A DNA stretch of 64,000 nt, taken from contig CM034241.1 in assembly GCA_019916065.1 (NCBI GenBank), positions 10,639,223 to 10,703,222 on the forward strand, given 5' to 3'. Position numbers and translations under genes: made by a program. This document shows positions 49,907 through 61,864 of the stretch, piece by piece. Origin of the DNA: Vitellaria paradoxa (lineage: Eukaryota; Streptophyta; Magnoliopsida; Ericales; Sapotaceae). A model generated the notes under the pieces. That model ran no database searches. It worked only from the letters and a program-made list of their open reading frames with translations, and was not told the origin of the DNA. Within the stretch, counting starts at the first letter, position 1, and the number at the start of each line of letters is the position of its first letter.

Positions 49907-51182
49907 GTAATGAATCTATCTTCATCTTGATCATTATATATATATATTCATATATATAGTTGCACAATCCAAAGCAAGTTGTCCTTGAAGTTTTAACTGT
50001 TCTTAAAGAAAATGGTGATTTGTCTCAGTAATAAAGATATGGAAAAGGATCATCCATTAGATGGCTTGGATTAATTTCTCAATTGCCAACTAGCCAATAT
50101 ATACAAACATATATAGATAATTCATTGGTTGGATTAGTTGTGGCAAATTTAATCACTTTTTTTCCAATTTGTTAAAAAAATACAAAAAATGAAATATTAT
50201 TAAGGAAATATTGAAAATACAAACTCGTGATTAAGTTCACTCAAGATTAACACGATTTTATTTGATGTATAGAAGAGAAAATTTTACTGAAATATTAAAT
50301 TTGAAATCTCAAAAATTATAAATACATAATTTGTCAAATATTTCCGTAAAATTTTCCTTTTTTATTTACTATAGAAGAGGGAATTCTTTTACTTATGTGG
50401 CATATTTTATAATTATTTTTTTCATGAAACTAATGTATCTCTTCTCTCATAGTTTGCCTTCTCTTTCTTTCATATTTAATTTATATAATTGTCTTTCCAA
50501 TAGAAGTTATAAATAATGTTTACTACATTTTTCATATTCATTTTTGCATTGTGTCATTTAACTACAATAGGTCATCAATATTTATAAAATTTCTCTTGCT
50601 TTCATATTTCAGGGGCACATTGGACTAAGAAAACGTGAGATAATCTATGGGTTTATAATTCGTGCAATTAAAAAAAAATGAATAATTTTCAGAGATTTTC
50701 AGAATTTTTTAACTTTTTTCATGCTGCCAAACAAACCCTTAATATGTAATTATATTTATACAAGTCTTAAATATCCTTTGCTACCTTGCAGATGTATTTT
50801 TATTTTGTGTTCCATCTTTTAAGAAAAACTTTTTTAATGAGATTATAATGATATTTGGAAATAGCTTGCATACTCTAGTTGTGCATTTTATTTGTTAAGT
50901 TTTTTTTTTTTTTATTTAGTTTGAGTTGTAAGACTCTTAATGGAGTTGTTTTATGTAAATTTTTACATTTTTATTTATTTAGTTGTGCTATAAATTATAA
51001 ATTTTTATGTTGGAGTCCAGTAAAAGGAAGCAAACACAATACAACAAAAACTAATTTATGTGGTTCAGCTAAATTGCCTATGTCCACGATCGGATCAATG
51101 ATCTAAGAGTTTTACTATGCTAAACAAATATTACAAAGAAGATACATCTCATCTTAACTCTCTCACAACTCTCTCTCTACTT

Positions 51183-52095
51183 CTATTAATGGGTTGGATT
51201 TGGTCAAGATTTGACCAAGATCGAATCCAATAATATTAGATCTGATTCGCCTAATTTAGTTCATAATCTAACAGATCTAGATCCGTTGAATTCAAGAATT
51301 AATGGATTTGGATTTGGTCGATCCATTAGATCCACTATTTTTAATAATAAAAATTTAAAAATAAAAATTTAAAAAAAAATTTAAAAATAAAAAATTTATT
51401 TACAAATAAAATTAGTCATTTTAGTTATTTTACTTTATAAGTATATATTTATGTGTTATATGTAATTATGAATAGCATGCTTAGTAATCATTTTTAAATT
51501 AAAATTGAAGTAAAAACAAAATTTGCATATGTAACACTTAATTGGTCACAAATTTTCACGGCCACCCAAATTTAAAATTAGATTCTCTCACCTCCTTTTT
51601 GCAGCAGCCAACAAGACCAGCGAATTTTCTCAGCTCTTTCATCGCAATCAACTGAACCCGCAGTAAAAGATAAAAAAACAACCATTTAGAGAAAAAAATA
51701 ATTATAAGTAAGTTACATAAATCTATGAACATAGTAACAAATTCTATTCGAATTTACTAAAACAAAGGCAGTTAATGGGAAAAAAAGTCCTGTTAATTTT
51801 GTTTTTCTTTATAAGTATAGAAATCACCAATACTCTCAATAAATGTCAATAAATACATAATTATATTATATGACACTCATATATATATATATATATGTAT
51901 ATATTGAATAAAGTATATATTTATATATTTATTTTATAAAATGATGATTAAAAAATTATATTCTAAAAGGGTCGGACCTGAATATATAGATTGGTCTTGG
52001 ATCTTACAAGTCTATCTTGATTACTTTTGAATCTAAATTGGATCTATTATTATTGGATCTAGATCAGACAACTCTGTTCCAAACTTGATCTATTA
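51183..52095. mobile_element. Unclassified insertion inside LTR A
   Basis: LTR A is about 0.9 kb longer than LTR B. The extra sequence begins near TTAATGGGTTGGATTTGGTC and ends near AACTTGATCTATTAATAG, whose inverted form is similar to the start. It is AT-rich and full of GATCTA/GGATC words, with no coding. Probably a non-autonomous DNA element; no clean duplication found. Also present in copy 2 from about 63152. Confidence 0.5.
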
Positions 52096-55000
52096 ATAGT
52101 CCTACTCTCTACCCACAGTCCAATTACAAGCCTTGAGAACTCACCCCATTATAAGCTCTCTATCTTGAACCAGTGAGTGATTCCCATACCACACAGAAAA
52201 ACCATCTCCCTCACCCTCTATTTATACACAAAGGAAGAAACAGAAAACTAAAACAAAGATGAAAGAGAGCACATTTCGATGTCTCTTGATAGAAATCACC
52301 CACGTGTTGGGTGGATAAATTGGTCAAAACGAAACAATCACCCACGTGTTGGGTGGATATATTGGTCAAAATGAAACAATTACCCCTCCATCCAATGTGG
52401 CTGGGTGTGTTGCATTTGTTGTAACTTTTGCCCTTCTTGATTTGCCTCCCACAGTAAATCTTCCTAGCTAACTTCTGAGACGTTTTATCACATCTAGACT
52501 TGTATGAGCTATATTGCATTGCTTAAGATGTCTACCTTTGTCACTGCCTACACCCCTAATAGCTAAGGATAACAAGCGCCTTGTTCGAGGTGCCTGCACT
52601 GTCTAGCGATGCCTTGCCTTTGTTCTTAGGTGACTACACCCCCTCACTTGGGATATTTTGTAAAGTCTTCATGCTTCCTATTCTCTGTTGTCTTAACAAT
52701 CCTGCACTTCCTAAAATTTTCACAACATCAAGTTTGTGCTTCCTTTAGTCACCGACGACATACACCATCATCTCAGTCTAATTACCAGACGACATCAACA
52801 TCATGCATTTGTCATTGGGTGACTACACTCATAATCAGAGTGTCCGCACCCTCAATACAATGCTCCATTCCATACCCAAGATCGGGGATGCCTCACACAC
52901 CCCTCTCTAGTTGTGTTAATGATCAATCTCCCCAACATTCCTAAGCTCTCTTTCTGGATACGAACCCATCATTAATGCATTTAAAAGTGAAACAAACTAT
53001 CTGGTTTGATCCAATCTAATGCTAAAGCGTTCCTATCTCTTTCCTTTGAGCTTGGATATGAACACATTCAGCAAACCAATTGCACATTATCGCCTCTAGC
53101 TAGATTCCTGCATACCATTTGACTCTGATCTGATACTGGCACTCCTATACCCCTTAGGTACCATCTAGTTACTTTTACGCCTATTCCCTGTGTCCGCACA
53201 ATCGTTACATCATCTATTCACTTCGTCTCCCTGTACCGTTGAACTTATGTTCAAGCAACATACTCAAAATGCTAACACTCTCCTCCAACATGCACAGTAC
53301 CAATACACCACCTTGCAACTGAACAGTATTACTGTTAGACTCTTCATAAAACCGTTGCTCCAAGTAATTGGCTTTTATCCTGGCAACTTCATATGTGGCC
53401 ACCTGGATCTGTTAGAATCCTATTTTAGAACTCATATCGTCTAAACTAACCCAACATCTTCCCATCTTGTTGTCTTCACCTTTCAGCTTCCTCCGATCTT
53501 CTTCTTTTACCTTCACAAACTTGACATCCTTCATAATCTAAGGATCATCCACATCCTCTGTAGAAAATGGGTACTTTTCATTCGAGGCACTTCCATGACT
53601 GCTCATAGCATCTATACATACTTGCTGTAGATTTTGCCATCTTCACTTCACACATTCAGAAGGAAGGACCCGACTTAATGATGGCCGCACACGAGACCAC
53701 TTCAATTATGAGTCAGGGGATGCAAACATAGCAGCCCTAAAATACTTTTTGCGCTAGCTAAAAAAAAAAAAAAGACTTCCATTTTGAGACCGCGACCCAT
53801 CATGGAGCACTTTCTCGCTAATTTAGTAAGATAAGTGTCAAATTATCCTTCACAAGACTCTTGATGTTTTTTCAGGGCTTTGAGATTTCTTGAAAAACTT
53901 TGGTAAGTACATCACTAAAAAAATTAAAATTCTTCATGGCCAAACTGCAATTTCTCATACTCTAAAGGGTAAAATTATAATTTCTTAAAAATGAGGCCAT
54001 TTCGTAGTTATTCAAAATTTTAGGACCAATCAAAAATTTTTAGAAACCATTGTGGTCATACTAAAATATTCTAAAACATTGGGGGTCACTTCATGATATA
54101 TAAACTTTCTAGGGCTGAATTGTAATTTTAATAACTTTCATGGAACTTCTCCTTTATGTTTTCCAGTAAAGCCATGCGTATCTTATTTTTTCCTTTCTTC
54201 ATTTTTTTTCTCTGTAAAGCAACTCTACAACTTTCCACTAAAGAACTCTGAAATTCCGATGGCAATTCCGGTCACATTTGACTTTCATTTTTTATGCAGT
54301 TTGTTCCATTGTGCTTCTCTCATCGAGCTCTACAATCCGGTATGCTCACAAATTACTATTCTTGAGCAATTTCATTGCAGAGGAGATATATCTCATCTAA
54401 ACTCTCTCTCATAGCTCTCACTTTATTGGGATCCAAGAAAATAAAGCAAGCAGAACATAACACAAGTTAATTTACGTGGATCAACTAAATCGCCTACATC
54501 TACAACCAGGCCAATGATCCCAAAGTCTTACTATACCAAACAATATTGCAGATGAGATATATCTCGTCTTAACTCTCTCTACCTCTCTACCCGTAGCCCC
54601 ATTACAAGCCCAAAGAACTCACCCTACTGTGAGTTTTCTATCTTTGACCCAGTGGTTGATTTCCACACCAAATAGACTCTCTTACCCACCTTCTATTTAT
54701 ACTGTTGTAATTGATAACAATAGGTGCAAAATGTTAACTGAAAAACACCAAAAAAAACTTTTTTAAATTTTCAGTGGTGGCTGTTTATCTTCGCTGTATT
54801 AACTTTTCATCCACCTCCATGTTGGGTGGATAAATTGGTAAAAACTAACAATCACCCCCTCTACCCAACGTGGGGGGATAGGTCTTGTCAACTACAATCC
54901 TCGAACATGATTTGCCTCCTGCTAGCAAATTGTTTGAAACTACCTTCTTGGATGTTTTGCGGCATTTACACTTGTATGGGCTACACTGCTCTGCTAACGA

Positions 55001-55259
55001 TGTCTCCCACTGCCATTGCCACTGGCTATAACCCTAACAATGCTTAGCTATTGATATTGCACCCCCTTGTTTGAGGTGCCTGTACTCTCTCATTTGAGTG
55101 TCCTTTATCACTATGTTTCATCATAGCCAGGCTCCAACTGCACTCCAAATATCAAAGTGCCTTCAATTACGTGTATCATAACTTGAATCCAAATTCTGCA
55201 ACAACTCTGTCATCGTTGCATACATCTCTATTGTCTGAGATACCAAGTCCTCCTACTCA

Positions 55260-56128
55260 TAAGAATGGCCTTCTTAGTCGATCTGCTCATATCCCATCTG
55301 ATCCTCACCCCGAATGGATAGGGGATTCAGGGATTTTTTGGAGATTAGGTAGGGTATGGGGATATTTTTTAAAAATAATTCAAGGATCAGGTAAGGTATA
55401 GATATAAGTCTGTCCCCACCCTGTAGCCTACCCCACTTGTTCCCTAACCTATCCCCACCGCTACCCATATCCCCATATATATGTTTTAATTTTTTAGAGT
55501 TTTGTTTTACTTTACAATTTATCCCAATACAACGGCATGTCAGCACAAATTACAAGTTCTAGCTTAATCCCAACATAGCAAAAGAGCAAATGGAGGTGAA
55601 AGAGGTTTTTGTTTTGAATTTTTTCCCATCATTCTTTTTCCTATCAAATCCCTGGATACCCATTTTCAGAAATTCAAAGTTCTGATTTTGATCATTAAAA
55701 CTCTTTTCTTTGCCTTCCAAATTGACACTTTTATGGTTTCAACACTTTGGAGATTTCCAATTTGAGACTATTTGCACATTGATGTTTCAAACCATATAAC
55801 CTATTCGTAAGGAAGAAAAATAGCAATCTACTAACTGCTTTCTAAATATATATATATATGGTTCTTTTTGATTTTCTAAATATATATTAGGATTCTGTTC
55901 TGTTTTCTCATAAGTCGTATTCTAGAATTCTTGCATTTTTGTATTTTTTTCATTTCCGGTACTTGATTTCTCGTGGGGACCTCTATTCCCCATTTGGGTT
56001 AGGGATGGAGGTAAGAATAAATTCCTAGTGGGGATCAGGTAGGGTAGGATATGGAGATTGATTTTAATTTAGGGATTGGATACGGGGATAGGCATATCCG
56101 TCCCTTACCCGCCCCATGCCCATCCCTA
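55260..56128. mobile_element. Non-autonomous hAT element
   Basis: The 8-bp duplication CCTACTCA flanks it (55252-55259 and 56129-56136). The left end is TAAGAATGGCC and the right end, inverted, is TAGGGATGGGCATGGGGCGG, the usual wording of plant hAT ends. The interior is rich in GGGGATAGG/CCTATCCCC words and has no transposase. It sits in internal B of the LTR chain and is therefore younger than it. Confidence 0.9.
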
Positions 56129-57965
56129 CCTACTCAAGTGTTACGTAAAACTCACCTACTTTGCCTTCTTGTTGTTGTCTAACAATTATGCACTTTCTGG
56201 AATTTTCACAACATCTAACATATGCTTCTTTTGTCACAAACAACATACACCATCGTCTTGTTTAGTCACTAGATAGCATCAACACCCCACCCTTGTCATT
56301 GGGTGATTGCACTCCTAATCGAAATGCTAGCACCCCTTCTAGGATGCCTATCATACTTGCATCTCCAACCGAGGTACTCCTATACCCCAAAAACTAGGAT
56401 GCCACACACCTACTCTCTTAGTGTGTTGTGTGATCTATCTTTCCAACATTCTTGAACACTCTGTTTTAGAGAGGAAACCATCACTAATTTGAGAGTGAAA
56501 GAGAAGCTTGCTTTGTCTACCCATTGTCACCGTTGTTACTAATCAGAACTACTTTTTGCTCTAAGTTTCTATATGAACATATTTAGCAATCATTGCAAGT
56601 TATTGTCTCTAGCCAGATTCCTCCACACCATTTGACTCTGATCTGTTATTGGCACTCTTATACCCTCTTAGGTGCCATTCGGTTACTTCTATGCCTATAC
56701 TCTGTGTGTTTGTGCGATCGTTGCATCATCTGTTCACTTTGTTTCCCTATATTGCTGGACTTATGTTCAAGCAGCAAGCTCTAACTGCTAACACTCTCAT
56801 CTAACCTGTACAGTACTAATCCGTATCCAAACAGCTTGACAACATCATTGTTGGAGTCTAAGAGTATCGCTACACCTGCTGATTGGATTTTTTCCTACTT
56901 GATACCATGCCATCCTAATCACAATAAAAACATTAAATCTGTAATCTATAGCTTCCTACTTGGATCCTTTTAAGTTGGTACCCCCTCTATGCCTCTGTCT
57001 AGCATAGAAAATTTTAGAACAGTAGGAATCAGTGTCGTCATTTGACACCAACAACTAATCTATCAGGTGGTGTTCTAAATTATAATTGCCTTAACTCACC
57101 ACAACATACTCCCTTTTACCATCTTCTATGCAGCTTCTTCCGGTCTTCCACCTTCACCACTGCAACACAGAGATCGTCTATATTCAAAGGGATCATCATC
57201 AGCAAAATAGGGTACTTTTCATTTGATACACCTCTATAGCTGCTCACAACATTCATACATGCTTGCTATAAACTCTGCCATGTTCATTTCACATATTTAG
57301 AAGTGGAGTCCCAAATCTAACCTTGCGAATGGATCCAGAAAGGTGAAAAATCTTGGGAAACATTTTGGCTTAGAACTTTTAAGGTCCAAACTGTAATTTC
57401 TCATAACTTTGGGGCAAAATTATAATTTCCCAAACTAAGGGGCTAATTTGAAATTAATAAAAATGCTTGGCCAGTCTAAAAATTTTTAATATTTTTGGGC
57501 TGTGGTGAAAATTTTTTGAAATATTAGGGGCCATTTTATAATTATACAAAACTTTTAGGTTAAATTGTAATTTTCAAAAATTTAAGAGAATATGCTAAAG
57601 AATAATCCCTGTCATCTTCTACCTTTAAACTAGCATACTTGAGAAGACCTAAAATCTCGCATTGAGAAAGAACAAACTTCCAACAATAATTTCGACCACG
57701 TTCGACATTTGTTTTTGATGCGGCGATCTAAGAGTTTTACTATACCAAACAATATTGTAAGAGAGATATATCTCATCTCACATCTCACTTAGCTTTTTCT
57801 CTACGTCTCTGCACACAAACCCATTATAAACATTGAGAACTCACCCCCAATGAGCTCTCTATCTTTGACCTGGTGGGTGATTCCCACACCACACGAACTC
57901 TCTTCCCCACGCTCTATTTATACTATTGTAATAGGCAAAAATTGGTGCAAAATGTTAACTGAAAA

Positions 57966-59114
57966 ATACAAAAAATCACACAATTGCCAACCAAAAATTT
58001 GGTCGCTGAAGGGTACAATTTAGTCAGAAAAACTTTTCCCGACCAAACTTATTTGGTTGGTATTTGGTCGGCGAAGGCTCATCGGGGAAACTTTTCCCGA
58101 CCAAAAAATCATTTGGTCGGCAAAGAATATTTAATGGGAAAAAATACAAAATCTTTTGCCGACCAATTGGTCGGCAATTGTACACTTTCCCCGATCAATT
58201 GGTCGGCAATTGTACACTTTCCCCGACCAATTGGTCAGCAAAAAGTTTAGAATTGAAAATTTAAATTAATTTAAAAAAATAAAAATTTAAATGTGATGTC
58301 ACGTGGCATTATTTGTTGACATGTCATCATGCCACATGGCACCTTAGTGTTGTGCCACGTGTCAATTTATGATTGTGCCACGTGTCGATCTATCATTATG
58401 TCATGTGTCGTCTCTATATTTTTGAGATTTTTGTTGTTGTTGTTGGTGTTGGTGAAACTCGAACTCATGCCATCTCTTTAGAAGCTGGCATGTTTGGCCA
58501 CTAGGCCAAGCTTTCATTTGTATATATATTTTACATATTTATATATATATTAAAAAATTTTAACACTTTTGCCGACCAATTGGTCGGGAAAAGTTCCCCT
58601 TTAGCGACTAATTGGTCGCCAAAAGTGTTAAAATTTTTTCTATTTTTATTTAATTATTTAACTTTTTTTAATAATTTTTTTTACACTTTTGCCGACCAAT
58701 TGGTCGTCAAAAGTGTTAAAATTATTATTATTTTTATTTAATTATTTTAACTTTCTTTGTAATAATTTTTTTTACACTTTTGCCGACCAATTGGTAGGGA
58801 AAAGTTCCCTTTTAGCGACCAATTGGTCGCCAAAAGTGTTATAATTTTTATTATTTTTATTTAATTATTTTAACTTTCATTGTAATAATTTTCTTATACT
58901 TTTGCCGACCAATTGGTCGGGAAAAGTTCGCCTTTAGCGACTAAATTTATATTTGGTCGGGAAAAGTGATCTTTTAGCGACTAACATTTTTTTGGTCAGG
59001 GAAAAGTGACTATTGGCGACTAAATTTATACTTGGTCGGAAAAAGTCACCTTTAGTGCCCAAATTTATATTTGATCGGGGAAAGTGGTCGCCAAAAGTGT
59101 GATTTGTTGTAGTG
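57966..59114. mobile_element. Palindrome-rich CACTA-like element, left end decayed
   Basis: The right end, inverted, is CACTACAACAAATCACAC, a CACTA terminus. The left edge near 57966 keeps only a mutated form (ATACAAAAAATCACAC). The interior holds many copies of the palindrome CCGACCAATTGGTCGG and variants, often followed by GAAAAGTTCCC or CAAAAGTGTT. No transposase. The flanks do not form a matching 3-bp duplication. Confidence 0.75.
58451..58510 (-). other. tRNA-like sequence with Pol III boxes inside the CACTA-like element
   Basis: On the - strand, an A box TGGCCTAGTGG (about 58499-58509) is followed some 35 bases later by AGTTCGAGTTT (about 58454-58464), a near B box. It is not a foldable full tRNA by eye, so more likely a SINE head or a captured tRNA fragment. 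Confidence 0.5.
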
Positions 59115-60530
59115 ATTTTTTACTTTAAATCTGTTTGAACGGAGTTTTAGTTCGTCCCAACAAATTTATCATAAATTTTTTAAAGTTGATGAAAGTTATT
59201 AAATTTGTAGAAATATTATTAAGATTTAAGGAAATATTATTGAAATTTGTGAAAATATTATTAGAGTTTATAAAAAATTTATTAGATTTGTAAAAATTTA
59301 TTGAGATATATAGAGATATTAAATTTATAAAAATTTTATGAAATACGAGATAAACAAAATGTAATAGAGAATTTAGAGATTTTTTTTTTAGCAATTGTTC
59401 ATCTTTTTTAGGCTTCAAACGGAGCTAATTAATAGTTGCAACTAGTTGGCCCGTTAAAACTAGAGATCAGTCTAAAGGTACGTTTTGCTTAATCTTAATA
59501 ATATTATAATTTTGGTAAGGCTTCTATTGCATTAAAAAAATTTACACTTTAATTATTTTTATCCCTATTTATCTAAAACTATAGTTTTATTCTTATTATC
59601 ATTATACTTTTTTATCACAATTTACCTGCAAAATGTATTCTTATCTCCGATGATTGCCAATGTTGGGTGCACTCTTGAATAAGGCGAAATAAAATTATAA
59701 TTGCAATTAGAATATATTGAGAGGTTAATTAGAGAAGAGAGCGTTAATCCAATTAATCAGGTCTCAAGAAGGCCTAAGTTGCATGGAACGATTATGCATA
59801 GGTGGACTAAAATAAGATTTGAAAAGTTACACTAAATTTTATTAATTTTGTTATTTTTTATAAATTGAATTTTTTTCATATTTTACTGCATTATATTTTT
59901 ATTTTTATTTATCTAACGATACAATTTTACCTCCATTAATTATAAATCCGCCTCTACGACTAGGGTTCGATTTTCAAACAATTGGTAATGAATACGGACC
60001 TAATACATACAATGTTTACCCGCCTTCTCCAAGGCGGTTACACAAAATAAATAAATACAATGAAACGAGCGAACAAGTGCATGTGATGCTATACAATTTT
60101 CAAAGGCAATTAACTACATTAGCAAAATATGGATATGATTGAAATTTCTTTCGCCAAAGTAGTGACTCCTAGCATACAACTTGCAAGGAAATAGTTTGTG
60201 CTAAACATAACGCATGGCCCCTGCCCTCTCCTTGCCTTCTTTCAGTTAGGGAAAGAATTCGGGTGAATTATATAACTCCGAGATTTAATTAAACTCAATT
60301 TAAGAGTTTATGGGATTTGTTCAAATCAAATCCAACTTAAATTCGAGTTAAAATATTGAAATCAAACCCAAATTAGCGGGTAACATTATTTTTTTAATTT
60401 GATCAAATTGAACCAAAATTGATATAAGATTTACATCCACGGCAGATCAGGATTTTTAATAAGGGGTACCAAGTAACTAAGAAACAATACGGAGTTATGT
60501 TAGAGGTAAGGATAGGAGAAGCATTGTTTT

Positions 60531-60696
60531 AACCTGAGAATTAGTTCAACTGTTAAGATCTTGGGTTTACTCTTTGTGGTCATTAGTTCAAACCTCCTCA
60601 AGACTACTGAAGGTTCACCCGGTCGTTAATTTTAATTCTCAGAAATTAGTCGAGGTGCTCATAAACTAGTCCGGACACCCTGAGATATCAAAAAAA
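60531..60696 (+). mobile_element. tRNA-derived SINE (copy 2)
   Basis: The same element in the second duplicated segment, with A box at 60542-60552, the same 3' end and the same kind of imperfect flanking repeat. Its presence in both copies shows it was there before the duplication. Confidence 0.8.
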
Positions 60697-61334
60697 GAGA
60701 ATCTTGTTTCTTTTAGGAGAGATTATTTTTAAACATTAAAGATGTCTCTCGTTACAAAAAATAACTTATTATTAAAGTTTCTTATAAAATTTATTATGTT
60801 ATATGTTATATTTACTGATATTTTACATAAAAATATATTTAATAATGTAGGAGAATTCATTTTATTTCACAAAAATATTTGAGTTCGAATTTTAAAAATA
60901 TATTAAAAATTTTTTAATTAACCTTAGTTTTTTAATAAGGCTAAAATACCTTAATTTTAAATTAATTTATTTTTTTAATTAGTAAATTTAAATACCAAGG
61001 GTAAATAAAACAGTAACAAAATATCATTTAATAACAATGAAGCACTAATATGATATGAAAAAAAAAAACCAACATAATTTTTTTTAACTTTTTCTATATA
61101 CTTTAAATTTAATAATACAAATGCATTTAATTCAACGATTTTAATAGTTACAATTTTTTAATATATTATTTATATCCAGTCTATGAGATACCGAAGTCCA
61201 TCCAAATTAATTTAAGTTTTATTTTTTGGCCTACACTAAATTCGATCTTACAAAAAATTTACCCACACTCATTTTCTTTTTTAAAAATTGAGTTGGGGTT
61301 TTACGAGTTCAACCCGCCCAAACTTTGACCCCCC

Positions 61335-61417
61335 CTATAAAGCAGCAAAGGCTTCTTCTCAACTGTTTCAATACAGAAGTATCTCTCTCTAATTCTCATT
61401 GTTTACAGCTTTTAAAG
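61335..61417 (+). promoter_or_regulatory. OSC promoter core and 5' UTR exon (copy 2)
   Basis: Same layout as copy 1: TATAAAG at 61336-61342, leader to AAAG|GTATCT at 61417, then a CT-rich UTR intron with (CT)17. Confidence 0.6.
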
Positions 61418-61563
61418 GTATCTATCTATCTATGCTTATGCTTCTAATTTAGTTAATGTGTTTCAGATCAACAAATTTCGCTTCAATCATTCTACATTAT
61501 CAAACTGCTTAATTATATGTTTTCCTGAAATGGGATGATTTTAAACTTCTGTCACAATCCACT

Positions 61564-61604
<41 letters not shown>

Positions 61605-61669
61605 CTCACTCTAGCAGTTTATTTCCTTTTACTGAGAAAAATATAAGAAAACTTGGTTTGTAGTGGAGA

Positions 61670-61864
61670 ATGTGGAAGCTGAGGATCGCTGAAGGGCATG
61701 GACCATGGCTGAGCACCACCAACAATCATGTGGGACGGCAGCACTGGAATTTGATCCTGACTGGAACTCGTGAGGAGAGAGATGAAGTTGAACGAGTTCG
61801 TGAGGAATTCAAGAAGAATCGTTTCCAAGTGAAACAAAGTGCTGATCTCTTAATGCGTATGCAA
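61670..61864 (+). CDS. OSC first coding exon (copy 2), frame open
   Basis: 65 codons from [14 protein letters not shown] to SADLLMRMQ, followed by a GT donor at 61865. It shares the 1-base loss of copy 1 and lacks two further bases (GAC-TGG instead of GACGCTGG). The frame is therefore restored, with WNLILTGTREE where the family has WEFDPxxGTxEE. The rest of a gene, if any, is beyond the window: no second exon is seen up to 64000. It could be the start of a functional OSC with an altered N-terminal stretch, or a broken copy. Confidence 0.75.

Larger units (their letters stand above)
47156..52049 (+). repeat. Duplicated segment, copy 1 (OSC promoter and exon 1)
   Basis: Collinear over about 4.9 kb with 59115-64000. 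Differences are mainly indels of 1-6 bases in AT, CT or homopolymer tracts with only occasional substitutions. Copy 1 extends beyond 52049, but the window ends there in copy 2. Confidence 0.95.
51008..57965 (-). mobile_element. Chain of non-autonomous LTR elements: LTR-internal-LTR-internal-LTR
   Basis: LTR A 51008-52378 (with a nested insertion), internal A 52379-54423, LTR B 54424-54850, internal B 54851-57723 (with an hAT insertion), LTR C about 57724-57965 (both ends lost). LTR A starts TGTTGGAGTCC and ends GAAACA; B starts TATTGGGATCC and ends CTAACA. After A and B comes ATTACCCCTCC / ATCACCCCCTC, a polypurine tract when read on the - strand, which sets the orientation. The two internal parts share long stretches (for example 52640-52800 with 56160-56290) and are both about 2.0 kb once the hAT is removed. 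I recognise no pol gene in either. Confidence 0.75.

Noticed and set aside
52630..57239. Plus-strand frames of 60-104 residues in the LTR chain
   Set aside because: Interrupted, not similar to known proteins, and opposite to the inferred orientation of the element.
58130..58960. Palindromic repeats as a CRISPR array
   Set aside because: Spacing is irregular and the intervening sequence is itself repeated.
49710..61864. First exons at 49.7 and 61.7 kb as the missing start of the OSC at 1-16 kb
   Set aside because: They lie downstream on the same strand, so they cannot be joined to it by ordinary splicing.
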